From Dehalococcoidia bacterium (GTDB taxonomy: Bacteria > Chloroflexota > Dehalococcoidia > Lucifugimonadales > Lucifugimonadaceae): a DNA stretch of 7,147 bases. The stretch lies in contig JANQEF010000116.1 of assembly GCA_028278465.1 (NCBI GenBank), positions 1-7,147 of the forward strand. Reading direction: 5' to 3'. Made by a program: the position numbers and the translations under genes. Positions 1 through 5,652 of the stretch are shown here, in pieces. Numbering within the stretch: position 1 is the first letter of the stretch; the number at the start of each line of letters is the position of its first letter. A model generated the notes under the pieces. The model was given only the letters and a program-made list of their open reading frames with translations, was not told the origin of the DNA and did no database searches.

Positions 1-31
1 GTCTGGAAAAGCAGCGGCGTCACGCGCCCAC

Positions 32-37
32 TACGAT
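32..37 (+). promoter_or_regulatory. Putative -10 element of a leaderless promoter
   Basis: TACGAT fits the actinobacterial TANNNT -10 pattern. It lies six bases upstream of the A of the ATG at 44, which is where transcription would be expected to start. No Shine-Dalgarno sequence precedes that ATG. Together these suggest a leaderless mRNA for the AraC-type gene. No convincing -35 hexamer is visible in the few bases available upstream. Confidence 0.45.
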
Positions 38-43
38 GGGTTA

Positions 44-637
44 ATGGTTACGGAAACCACCGAGCAATCAGTGATCGAAGGAGTGCTGCGCTTCGTCGAT
101 GAGCACATCGACGGCGACCTCACCGTGGCGTCCATCGCCACCGCGCTCAGCTTCTCCGAACGTCACCTGCAGCGGATCTTCAAGGCCGAAACCGGAGAGC
201 CGCTGGCGAGCTATGTTCGCCGACGCCGCATGGAGCGCGCCGCGCACCTTCTTCGCCGGACCGACAGCTCAGTTTTCGCCGTGGCCGAGCAGGTCGGCTA
301 CACCTCGCACTCCGGCTTCACCCGCGCCTTCAGCTCGCACTTCTCGGTCACTCCGTCCACCAGGCCGCGGATCGCCGCCGAACTGGAGCAGATCACCAAC
401 TCGATAGTCACGAATACTGTCCACTGCGGGCCGAACACGCCGTTCACCCGGCTCAGCGCCGGCATGGCGGCAACGGGAGGAACGGTCGATGCGCGTCCTG
501 GTAGTTGGCGGAACGCTGTTTATGGGGCTGGCCGCGGTCCATCGGCTGGTCGAGCAGGGGCACACGGTGACCGTGTTTCATCGTGGCAGCAGGTGCGAGC
601 TGGTGCCGTCGGAGGTCGCCCACGTTCATGGCGATAG
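44..637 (+). CDS. AraC-family transcriptional regulator, C-terminus doubtful
   Basis: This is a DNA-binding regulator of the AraC/XylS family. Residues about 10-108 form the double helix-turn-helix domain. The first HTH is near 27-46 (TVASIATALS...ERHLQRIF) and the second near 76-100 (VFAVAEQVGYTSHSGFTRAF), ending in the family signature FSVTP. The HTH domain is at the N-terminus, as in Rob/GyrI-type members, but no sensor domain follows. Residues 109-148 match nothing I recognise. Residues 149-197 lie inside the next gene in another reading frame and are rich in R, G, A and S, typical of shadow translation. The C-terminus may therefore be truncated by an old frameshift, leaving a MarA/SoxS-like single-domain regulator. 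The start has no ribosome binding site, but a -10-like TACGAT six bases upstream suggests leaderless translation. It probably regulates the overlapping downstream gene or a nearby one; this is inference. Confidence 0.72.
   Translation: MVTETTEQSVIEGVLRFVDEHIDGDLTVASIATALSFSERHLQRIFKAETGEPLASYVRRRRMERAAHLLRRTDSSVFAVAEQVGYTSHSGFTRAFSSHFSVTPSTRPRIAAELEQITNSIVTNTVHCGPNTPFTRLSAGMAATGGTVDARPGSWRNAVYGAGRGPSAGRAGAHGDRVSSWQQVRAGAVGGRPRSWR
475..480 (+). promoter_or_regulatory. Ribosome binding site of the epimerase-like gene
   Basis: GGGAGG sits eight bases before the ATG at 489, inside the coding region of the AraC-type gene. It supports the 489 start despite the long overlap. Confidence 0.7.
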
Positions 638-1496
638 CCGTGAGCTGACGAAGTATCGATCCGAGATCGCCAGCTTCTCGCCGGACGCCGTGCTCGACAT
701 GGCGCTCAACAAAGGTTCCGACGCCGGCGAACTGGTTCGAGCGCTGGACGGTCTGACCGAACGGCTACTGGCCATCAGCAGCGCCAATGTTTACCGCTCG
801 TACGGACTGCTACATGGCTGGGAGAGCGCGGACGAGCCGTACCTCGACGCCGATTCAGAGTCGGGGCCGCTCCGCACCTTCCACATTCCTGACGACATGG
901 AGCACGATGAGAAGATCGATGTCGAGCGCGAGGTGATGGGCGCAAAGCATCTGAAGACCACCGTCCTCAGGCTGCCCGCTGTCCACGGTCGAAACGATCC
1001 ACTTCACCGCGGCTACGAGTACCTGTGGAAGATGGACGCCGGCCGGCCGCACATCGTGATGAACGACGTGTCCGGCGCCTGGCGCTGGTCTCGGGGATAC
1101 GTCGACAACATGGTCGACGCGTTCCTGTTGACGCTGGAGAACGATTCGTCGGCTGGCCACATCTTCAATGTCTGCGATCCGACAGCGATGACTCAGGCCG
1201 AGTGGGTGACTGCGATCGGCGAGGCGGCGGGCTGGTCCGGCGAGGTGATCACGGCTCCCGCGGCGCCCACCTCTTCGGACAGCGACTACCGGCACCACTT
1301 CGTGATGGATTCGACGGCAATCAGACGTGACCTCGGGTATCGGGAGAGTGTCGAGACGGCAGAGTGGATTCGCAGGACGGTCGCGTGGCTGCGGTCGAGC
1401 CCTCCGGATCCCGAGCGGCGAGAGGCTATCCGCTCAACCGGGCTGAGCTTCGAGGAAGAGGACCGGATCGCAGAGGAGTATCACAGGAGTCGATAG
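489..1496 (+). CDS. NAD-dependent epimerase/dehydratase-like protein (atypical SDR)
   Basis: The 335-residue protein opens directly with the first strand and glycine loop of a Rossmann fold (VLVVGGTLFMG, residues 3-13), which fixes the ATG at 489; GGGAGG lies eight bases upstream. HRGSR at 31-35 ends the second strand, where NAD(P)-binding proteins select cofactor, and its basic residues would suit NADPH. SSANVY at 98-103 corresponds to the usual active-site serine region. The canonical YxxxK pair is not clear. The best candidate lysine is K142 in EHDEK, where the tyrosine position holds glutamate. RGYVDNMVDA at 202-211 is a conserved C-terminal motif of extended SDRs. The protein resembles the CSP41/isoflavone-reductase-like atypical branch, so it may bind a nucleotide cofactor without classical epimerase chemistry. 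Its substrate is unknown. It overlaps the upstream AraC-type gene by 149 bases and is probably co-transcribed with it. Confidence 0.88.
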   Translation: MRVLVVGGTLFMGLAAVHRLVEQGHTVTVFHRGSRCELVPSEVAHVHGDSRELTKYRSEIASFSPDAVLDMALNKGSDAGELVRALDGLTERLLAISSANVYRSYGLLHGWESADEPYLDADSESGPLRTFHIPDDMEHDEKIDVEREVMGAKHLKTTVLRLPAVHGRNDPLHRGYEYLWKMDAGRPHIVMNDVSGAWRWSRGYVDNMVDAFLLTLENDSSAGHIFNVCDPTAMTQAEWVTAIGEAAGWSGEVITAPAAPTSSDSDYRHHFVMDSTAIRRDLGYRESVETAEWIRRTVAWLRSSPPDPERREAIRSTGLSFEEEDRIAEEYHRSR

Positions 1497-1524
1497 GCGG
1501 CTGGCGCGAAGTGACGGACGGACC

Positions 1525-1559
1525 GGCCGCGGCACGCGACCTCTTAGCAACCCGCGGCC
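1525..1559. terminator. Putative bidirectional terminator hairpin between convergent genes
   Basis: GGCCGCGG (1525-1532) pairs perfectly with CCGCGGCC (1552-1559) across a 19-base loop. It lies between the stop codons of the epimerase-like gene (+) and the UBP zinc-finger gene (-). There is no T-run on either side. A terminator is plausible by position and GC-rich stem only. Confidence 0.35.
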
Positions 1560-1599
1560 AGCGTCTGGCGCTCTCCTACAACAGCAAACGCACCTGCAT

Positions 1600-1857
1600 T
1601 CACACCAGGAACTCCTGCGTATCGTAGTTCCACCTCCAGTCCTCACCCGGCTCGATCGACCGCACGAACGCGTGGCCTGTCTCTTCGAAGTGCTTCGTGG
1701 CATGCGTCATCGGTGACGAGTCGCAGCAGCCGATCTTGCCGCACACCAGGCACATCCGCAGGTGCACCCACTGCCCGCCCATCTTCACGCACTCTTCGCA
1801 GCCCTTCCCAAAGGCCGCCCGCGCTTGCTCTTCGGTGACTTCGAGTAGCTGTGACAT
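1600..1857 (-). CDS. UBP-type zinc-finger protein, stand-alone, 85 aa
   Basis: This small soluble protein consists almost entirely of one UBP-type (ZnF-UBP) zinc-binding domain. Candidate ligands are C20 and C23 (CEEC), C36 and C39 (CLVC), C44, and H52, H56 and H62. The core GKIGCCDSSPMTHATKH at 40-56 is the family hallmark, followed by W74 and W76 near the C-terminus. In eukaryotes the domain binds the free C-terminus of ubiquitin. Stand-alone bacterial copies are common in actinobacteria and their partner is not known. The ATG at 1857 is preceded by GGAGAG five bases upstream. The CDGSH gene ends 75 bases upstream on the same strand, so the two likely share a transcript and possibly a metal- or redox-related role. 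Identification of the domain is firm; function is open. Confidence 0.9.
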   Translation of the reverse strand: MSQLLEVTEEQARAAFGKGCEECVKMGGQWVHLRMCLVCGKIGCCDSSPMTHATKHFEETGHAFVRSIEPGEDWRWNYDTQEFLV

Positions 1858-1932
1858 GTTGTCTCTCCGTGGTGTCGCGGACTTGGGTCGCCTTCTTCGT
1901 GCTCGTCGGCAGGCGTTCCTGGTGCGGCGTTG

Positions 1933-2580
1933 TCACTCGCCCATCTGGTGCTTGAAGCCGATGTACCAGTGGGTGCCGTCGCAGAACGGCTTGTTCCGAG
2001 AGCCTCCGCACCGGCACAGCGTCTGCCGTTCACGGAGGTCATACGGCTCGCCATCGCCCGAGACCACCTGCACGCCGCGGGTGTGGTACGGAGCATCGAC
2101 AGCCACTGTGACCTTTGGCCCCTGCGACTCCTCCTCGGGCTCGCCGTCCTCGGCCCGGGTGTAGCTCAGCGCTCCGGACGGACAGGTCTTGACGACGTCG
2201 ATGATCTGCTGAGCCGTGGCGCCCTTCGCATCAATCCACGGCTCGGTGCCCATCTTGAAAACCGACGCCAGGTTGTCTGTGCAGTTGCCGGCGTGGGCGC
2301 AGCGGCTGCGGTCGTCGTAGATCGTTACGCCGTCGCCTACGTAGGTGTCGCGCCGTTCAGCGGCCGTGTCCTTGCTGGCGAACTCCTGGCCGTTGAAGTT
2401 GTTCTTGTTGTGGGTGCCGTCGCAGAACGGCTTGTTGCTCGAACCGCCGCAGCGGCACATGTAGTAGACGCCGGTGGCAGGGATCGGATTCCCTTCGTGA
2501 TCGAAGATCGGTATGCCTTCTTCGACTTCGTAGGGGCCGCCGTTGGTGACGGTGATCTTCGCGGGCGATGAATCGGTCAT
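1933..2580 (-). CDS. CDGSH iron-sulfur protein with two CDGSH domains flanking a divergent 4Fe-4S domain
   Basis: This 215-residue protein has three predicted Fe-S sites. The first CDGSH motif is at 42-57 (C42, C44, C53, H57) and the second at 189-204 (C189, C191, C200, H204). Both fit C-x-C-x2-S-x3-P-x-C-D-G-T-H, the three-Cys one-His ligand set for a labile 2Fe-2S cluster. Between them, C94, C100 and C133 (RCAHAGNC ... KTCPSGAL) match the divergent 4Fe-4S mono-cluster (Fer4_19) domain, with only three cysteines visible. An acidic linker (EDGEPEEESQ, 144-153) separates it from the second CDGSH unit. No signal peptide or membrane segment is seen, so it is probably cytoplasmic, in electron transfer or cluster handling. 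The reading frame is open upstream to 2748, but the ATG at 2580 is preferred: GGGAGG lies six bases before it, and the upstream stretch overlaps the promoter and is not domain-like. Confidence 0.92.
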   Translation of the reverse strand: MTDSSPAKITVTNGGPYEVEEGIPIFDHEGNPIPATGVYYMCRCGGSSNKPFCDGTHNKNNFNGQEFASKDTAAERRDTYVGDGVTIYDDRSRCAHAGNCTDNLASVFKMGTEPWIDAKGATAQQIIDVVKTCPSGALSYTRAEDGEPEEESQGPKVTVAVDAPYHTRGVQVVSGDGEPYDLRERQTLCRCGGSRNKPFCDGTHWYIGFKHQMGE

Positions 2581-2660
2581 GGACGGCCTCCCTGGAGCGC
2601 TGAGGGCAGACGAAACGTGTGGCCAGATCATCGAAGGCCACGGTGAGACGACGAGAGTCA

Positions 2661-2689
2661 AGCTTAGAGCAATATCATTGCAGTAACAA
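2661..2689 (-). promoter_or_regulatory. Putative promoter of the CDGSH/UBP operon with an internal operator
   Basis: Read on the minus strand, TTGTTA (2684-2689) and TAAGCT (2661-2666) form a -35/-10 pair with a 17-base spacer, in a locally AT-rich patch. A start near 2654 would leave about 74 bases of leader before the ATG at 2580. The spacer contains the perfect inverted repeat GCAAT-ATC-ATTGC (2669-2681), a likely binding site for a dimeric regulator placed where MerR-type activators or steric repressors act. The regulator itself is not identified. Confidence 0.5.
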
Positions 2690-2739
2690 CTATCTGTGAG
2701 GGGCACCAGCGTAGGCGACATGCCTGCAGATAGCAATCG

Positions 2740-3155
2740 CAAACACAAGACGGTTGCACGCGGCCAATCCGCAGCCCAACCCGGCCGACAAACATCGCGG
2801 CCGGCAAAAGGCGACTACCTAAACCCAGTCTGAGGCCCAACTCGGCGAGAAGACTGCATGGCCGGCAAACGACGACTGCGCACCCGTTTCGCAGTCCAAC
2901 TAGAGCCAGCAAATACCGCAGCCGGTATACGGCGCCTTAGCCGGCATACGGCGCCTTGACACACCCGATCCAAGGTCCAGCCCGGACAGCAACCACCGTG
3001 GTCAGCAAAGGGCAACTGCCCGCGTCCGCTCAGTGGTCCAATCCGTCTCGCAGACAGCGACCGTGCACCCGCTTCACGATCCGACCCGGCCGATAAACGA
3101 CGATCGCACCCGCCCGCGTCGCAGTTCAACCCGGCCAACAAACATCGTGGCCGGA
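2740..3155. repeat. Degenerate ~60-bp tandem repeat array
   Basis: No credible gene lies between 2581 and 3197, and most of this gap is a tandem array. Related units start near 2771, 2831, 2891, 2972, 3032, 3074 and 3121, and a partial unit lies before 2771. Each begins like GCAGTCCAACCCGGCC, and most continue with a CAAA-rich segment and then CGACGA..GCACCCG. Units 1 (2771-2804) and 7 (3121-3154) are the closest pair and lie 350 bases apart, at opposite ends. Both hold CCGGCC-12 bases-GGCCGG, able to form a hairpin. The unit near 3074 is shorter (about 45 bp), as if the stretch between two AAA runs had been lost. The array is too diverged to be a recent expansion. Reading frames across it are low-complexity artefacts. 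Confidence 0.7.
2921..2958. repeat. 19-bp near-perfect tandem duplication inside the array
   Basis: The 19 bases at 2921-2939 recur at 2940-2958 with two differences (T to C at position 6, A to G at position 19). The shared core is ATACGGCGCCTT. This insertion explains why the spacing between array units is about 81 rather than 60 bases here. Confidence 0.85.
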
Positions 3156-3171
3156 CCATGTCTCAGGACGC

Positions 3172-3177
3172 TAAACT
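3172..3177 (+). promoter_or_regulatory. Possible -10 element of tRNA-Ser
   Basis: TAAACT lies 20 bases upstream of the tRNA 5' end, placing a start near 3184 with a short leader. The -35 position falls on GGCCGG at the end of the repeat array and does not resemble the consensus, so the call is tentative. Confidence 0.35.
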
Positions 3178-3197
3178 TGAGATGTGCGCCCACCCGC

Positions 3198-3287
3198 GGA
3201 GGGGTGGCAGAGTGGTTGAATGCGCCTGTCTTGAAAACAGGTTTACCGGCAACGGTAACGCAGGTTCGAATCCTGTCCCCTCCGCCA
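3198..3287 (+). tRNA. tRNA-Ser (anticodon UGA)
   Basis: This is a complete class II tRNA. The acceptor stem GGAGGGG (3198-3204) pairs with CCCCTCC (3277-3283), followed by discriminator G and an encoded CCA (3285-3287). The anticodon arm CCTGT-CTTGAAA-ACAGG (3225-3241) puts TGA at 3232-3234. The long variable arm TACCG-GCAA-CGGTA (3244-3257) is typical of serine tRNAs. The T arm runs from 3260 to 3276 with loop TTCGAAT. It reads UCA and other UCN codons. No integrase gene or duplicated 3' end is visible nearby, so there is no sign that it serves as an integration site here. Confidence 0.97.
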
Positions 3288-3334
3288 TTTTCCAGTTCAA
3301 TGCAACGTGTTCGGACTCGAGTTTTTGCTCGCGA

Positions 3335-3367
3335 AAGAGCGCCCCGGTACCAGATCGGGGCGCTCTT
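3335..3367. terminator. Strong hairpin, likely bidirectional terminator
   Basis: AAGAGCGCCCCG (3335-3346) pairs perfectly over 12 bp with CGGGGCGCTCTT (3356-3367) around a nine-base loop. It sits 47 bases past tRNA-Ser on the plus strand and 19 bases past the stop codon of the minus-strand methyltransferase, so it can serve both converging transcripts. The T-tracts are short, as is common in GC-rich actinobacteria. Confidence 0.75.
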
Positions 3368-3386
3368 GCCTTGAAGGCGGAAGTCC

Positions 3387-4430
3387 TCAGGCTTGCCCGT
3401 GGATCACCGCATGGACCGGCGTCAGGTCGAACGATCCGACAGACCTGAACCCGTGCCGCACCAGCAGGTTGACGAAGGTGGCTGTCGGTAGCAGCTGATC
3501 GTCAATCTGGGCCTCGAAGTACTGGATCCCGGTCAGAACCCTGGCCGCAGGACTTCGTAGATCATCGTGCTTCTCGGGAAACGGGAAGTCGGAGATCACG
3601 AAATGACCGCCCGGCTTCAGGGACCTTCTTACGTTCTCGACGACTCGATCTATGTCGCGTGCCTCATGCAACGAGATGTTGATGAACACAAGGTCATACG
3701 CATCCCGCTCCACGAAGTCCTCCAGCGTACTGTGAACTACCGAAACACGGTCTGCCACGCCCTGCCTGCTCACCCTCTGCCTGCTGATGCCAACCGAATG
3801 CTCATCGCCGTCCACACCGGTGATCACCGAGTTCGGGTAAGCCTCGGCGAACTTGACCAGCCCGCGACCCACACCGCTCGCCAGCTCAAGCACGCTCGCT
3901 CCTTCGACCAGCGTCGAGACAAGACCGGGCACCCGGTCCAGCGCGCCGGGGATCAGCCGGTTGTAGAACGGCCATCCCGTGCCGCCGACCGCCTGGATGA
4001 AGGCAGGACTCGTGTCCTCCCACCAGAGGTGGTCGCCGGTCTTGAGCACGTTGGAGAAGTTGTCGAAGAACTCCGGCTGGCTGAAGACGGTGGGGATGCC
4101 GCCGACATAGCCAGGGTGGTCTTCGTCAGTGAGCAAACTCCCAACGTGCGGAGCGAGTGAGTAGCGGCCCTCGCCATCTATCTCGGCCAGTTCTGCAGCG
4201 TACGCGGCTCGTGCCCAGACAGATGTGTAGAACTCGTCCGTGCCCGCCCGCTGTGCCAACTCCTCGACGGTCACGCCGTCGGTGCTGGCTGCCAGCGTCG
4301 CCAGTAAGCCGCTTTTCTGTCCGATCTCGATCGTCTTGAATCCAACGTATCCGGCGAAGTGGCCGATCAGTTTGCCGGCCTGCTGCTGGACCTCCTGCTG
4401 AACGTCTGGCGTCTGTGTTGCGTTCGTCAT
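3387..4430 (-). CDS. SAM-dependent methyltransferase with N-terminal winged-helix domain
   Basis: This 347-residue class I methyltransferase is built like small-molecule O-methyltransferases and Rv2258c-type mycobacterial proteins. Residues about 17-100 form the helical winged-helix dimerisation domain (GFKTIEIGQKSGLLATLA ... TVEELAQRAGTDEFYTSVWARA ... YSLAPHVGSLL). Residues 178-285 form the Rossmann-like SAM domain: motif I VLELASGVGRG at 180-190, the acidic ribose-binding position in TGVDGDE (204-210), NISLHEARD at 251-259 in the substrate/active-site strand, and LKPGGHFVISDF at 271-282. Motif I has alanine where VLDVGCGxG-type proteins have glycine. The N-terminus is glutamine-rich (QQEVQQQ). 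A weak AAAGAGA ribosome binding site precedes the ATG. It is last in the right-hand operon, 42 bases after the ArsM-like gene. The acceptor substrate cannot be read from the sequence; a hydroxylated metabolite is the usual case for this fold. Confidence 0.88.
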   Translation of the reverse strand: MTNATQTPDVQQEVQQQAGKLIGHFAGYVGFKTIEIGQKSGLLATLAASTDGVTVEELAQRAGTDEFYTSVWARAAYAAELAEIDGEGRYSLAPHVGSLLTDEDHPGYVGGIPTVFSQPEFFDNFSNVLKTGDHLWWEDTSPAFIQAVGGTGWPFYNRLIPGALDRVPGLVSTLVEGASVLELASGVGRGLVKFAEAYPNSVITGVDGDEHSVGISRQRVSRQGVADRVSVVHSTLEDFVERDAYDLVFINISLHEARDIDRVVENVRRSLKPGGHFVISDFPFPEKHDDLRSPAARVLTGIQYFEAQIDDQLLPTATFVNLLVRHGFRSVGSFDLTPVHAVIHGQA

Positions 4431-4472
4431 CTTCGTTCTCTTTCTGTTGAGTGTTGTTAGTGGTTTCGGTCT

Positions 4473-5252
4473 TCAGTTGGCCGGCTTGACGGCCTTGAAC
4501 GTGATGCCCTTCGTGCCGAACGAAGCAGCGTTCGACTCCTGCGGAGCGCCACCGAAGACGTCCTCTCGCCAGGTGATCTCGAAGCCGGTAAACCCGGCCT
4601 CCGCGACCGCCTGCTCAAGCTCGTGTTCGAGCAGCGCGCCGGCGATGCAGCCGGTCCACAGCTCGACGTTCTCCTTCGCAGACTCCGACACCGGCCGCTC
4701 AAGGACGATGTCCGCGATCTGCACCCGTCCACCGGGCTTCAGCACACGGAAGATCTCGGCGAGCGTCTCCCGCTTGCCGGGGATCAGGTTGAACACGCCG
4801 TTGGAGATCACGACGTCTATCGATTCGTCGGGAAGCGGCAGCGCTTCGGCCTGGCCTTCGACGAACTTGACGTTGGTGGCACCGATCTCAGCGGCGGCGA
4901 CCCTGGCCTTGGCCAACATCGCGTCGGTCATGTCGATGCCCGTCACTCGCCCGGTGGCGCCCACCATGCGGCTTGCGATCAGGCTGTCGATCCCGGCCCC
5001 GGAGCCGATGTCGAGGACATACTCGCCTTCGGACAACACGCCGATCCGGAACGGGTTCCCGGTGCCGGCGAACGAGCTGACCGAGCTCTCCGGAATGCCG
5101 TCGACCAGTTCGTCCGGGTACTCCAGCAGTCGTGCCAGCGGCCGGCCCGTGTGGAAGTGGAAACCGGTCTCTGGCTTGTCTGCCACCAGGCGGTACTCGT
5201 GCTTGATCGCCTCTCTCAGCTCACCTATCTCGAATCCATTTACCGTCGTCAT
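4473..5252 (-). CDS. ArsM-like SAM-dependent methyltransferase lacking most arsenic-binding cysteines
   Basis: This 259-residue class I methyltransferase follows the layout of arsenite methyltransferases. An N-terminal stretch GFHFHTGRPLARLLEY (30-45) is followed by SFAGTGNPF (60-68), SAM motif I VLDIGSGAGIDSL (79-91), TGIDMTDAMLAKA (104-116), ISNGVFNL (149-156), LKPGGRVQIADIVL (171-184) and GCIAGALLEHE (201-211). In ArsM the segments aligned with 60-68 and 149-156 normally carry cysteines (SLGCGNP, SNCVxNL). Here both are missing, and C202 is the only cysteine in the protein. SAM binding is well supported; As(III) methylation is unlikely by the usual multi-thiol mechanism. The ATG at 5252 has AAGGAG seven bases upstream. 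It lies 60 bases after the DUF1059 gene and 42 bases before the second methyltransferase, consistent with one operon. The substrate is unknown; a soft metalloid or a small organic thiol or hydroxyl are options, by inference. Confidence 0.87.
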   Translation of the reverse strand: MTTVNGFEIGELREAIKHEYRLVADKPETGFHFHTGRPLARLLEYPDELVDGIPESSVSSFAGTGNPFRIGVLSEGEYVLDIGSGAGIDSLIASRMVGATGRVTGIDMTDAMLAKARVAAAEIGATNVKFVEGQAEALPLPDESIDVVISNGVFNLIPGKRETLAEIFRVLKPGGRVQIADIVLERPVSESAKENVELWTGCIAGALLEHELEQAVAEAGFTGFEITWREDVFGGAPQESNAASFGTKGITFKAVKPAN

Positions 5253-5312
5253 TTCAGCACTCCTTGGTCTGTACTATCGTTCCGTCGTCGGTCCTGGCCA
5301 GTTGGCCATGTA

Positions 5313-5552
5313 CTAGGCGATGAGGCTCGCCAGCATCACGCTCCGCCGGGGCGCCGGCCGAGCGCTCTGCAAGATCGCGCTGCGAATCAGTTCCGTTGTC
5401 TCCGGGGTGGTCAGCTCCTCCGTGGAAGAGCCCAGCACCTCAGCGAGCGTCCTGTAGACGCAGCCGATCAACTCGCTCACCGATCCACCGGTGACGAAGC
5501 CTTCGTGATCAGCTCCGAGGTCTCTACACCTGATCTTCAGTTCTGCTGTCAT
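5313..5552 (-). CDS. DUF1059-family small protein
   Basis: This 79-residue soluble protein matches the general pattern of DUF1059: a short N-terminal strand with a cysteine (LKIRCRDLG, C9), then a GGSVSELIGCVYRTLAEVLG helix (22-41), then ELTTPETTELIRSAI (46-60). Family members usually have a second cysteine soon after the RDLG segment (as in GxDC). Here that place reads GADHEGF, with D15 and H16, so the presumed Cys pair is not intact. A further cysteine is at 31. The C-terminal tail (ARPAPRRSVMLASLIA) is not part of the usual family core. Function of the family is unknown. AAGGAG six bases before the ATG at 5552 is a strong ribosome binding site. Its place just ahead of the ArsM-like gene suggests a joint role with the methyltransferases, by inference. 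Confidence 0.78.
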   Translation of the reverse strand: MTAELKIRCRDLGADHEGFVTGGSVSELIGCVYRTLAEVLGSSTEELTTPETTELIRSAILQSARPAPRRSVMLASLIA

Positions 5553-5652
5553 TTCGATCTCCTTACCGGTGCCGGTGGTGAGCCGGGCCGTGTCGCCGTC
5601 TCAGTACGCAACCAAGACTAGAAAGCGCCACTTACCTGCCACTTCATCGGCA

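Noticed and set aside
1930..2571. 213-codon plus-strand open frame opposite the CDGSH gene
   Set aside because: The minus strand encodes unmistakable CDGSH and 4Fe-4S motifs; the plus frame is valine/alanine-rich mirror translation.
2581..2748. N-terminal extension of the CDGSH protein to 2748
   Set aside because: It would cross the predicted promoter and is not domain-like, while GGGAGG sits correctly in front of the ATG at 2580.
2740..3155. CRISPR array
   Set aside because: Units are diverged along their whole length with no conserved-repeat/unique-spacer alternation, and there are no cas genes.
2664..3159. Minus-strand open frames across the intergenic repeat (2664-2912 and 2815-3159)
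   Set aside because: Their sequence only reflects the repeated DNA units; there is no ribosome binding site or domain.
3198..3287. tRNA-Ser as a mobile-element attachment site
   Set aside because: No integrase and no second copy of the tRNA 3' end is visible in the window.
3567..4160. 197-codon plus-strand open frame opposite the winged-helix methyltransferase
   Set aside because: The minus strand contains the full SAM-binding motif series; no domain is seen in the plus frame.
5295..5308. TGGCCA-GT-TGGCCA between the DUF1059 and ArsM-like genes
   Set aside because: It is a short palindromic word repeated once in GC-rich sequence, with no supporting promoter context.
4447..5621. Long plus-strand open frames (4447-5316 and 4623-5621) opposite the ArsM-like and DUF1059 genes
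   Set aside because: They are antisense to genes with clear family motifs, have biased low-information composition, and lack recognisable domains or ribosome binding sites.
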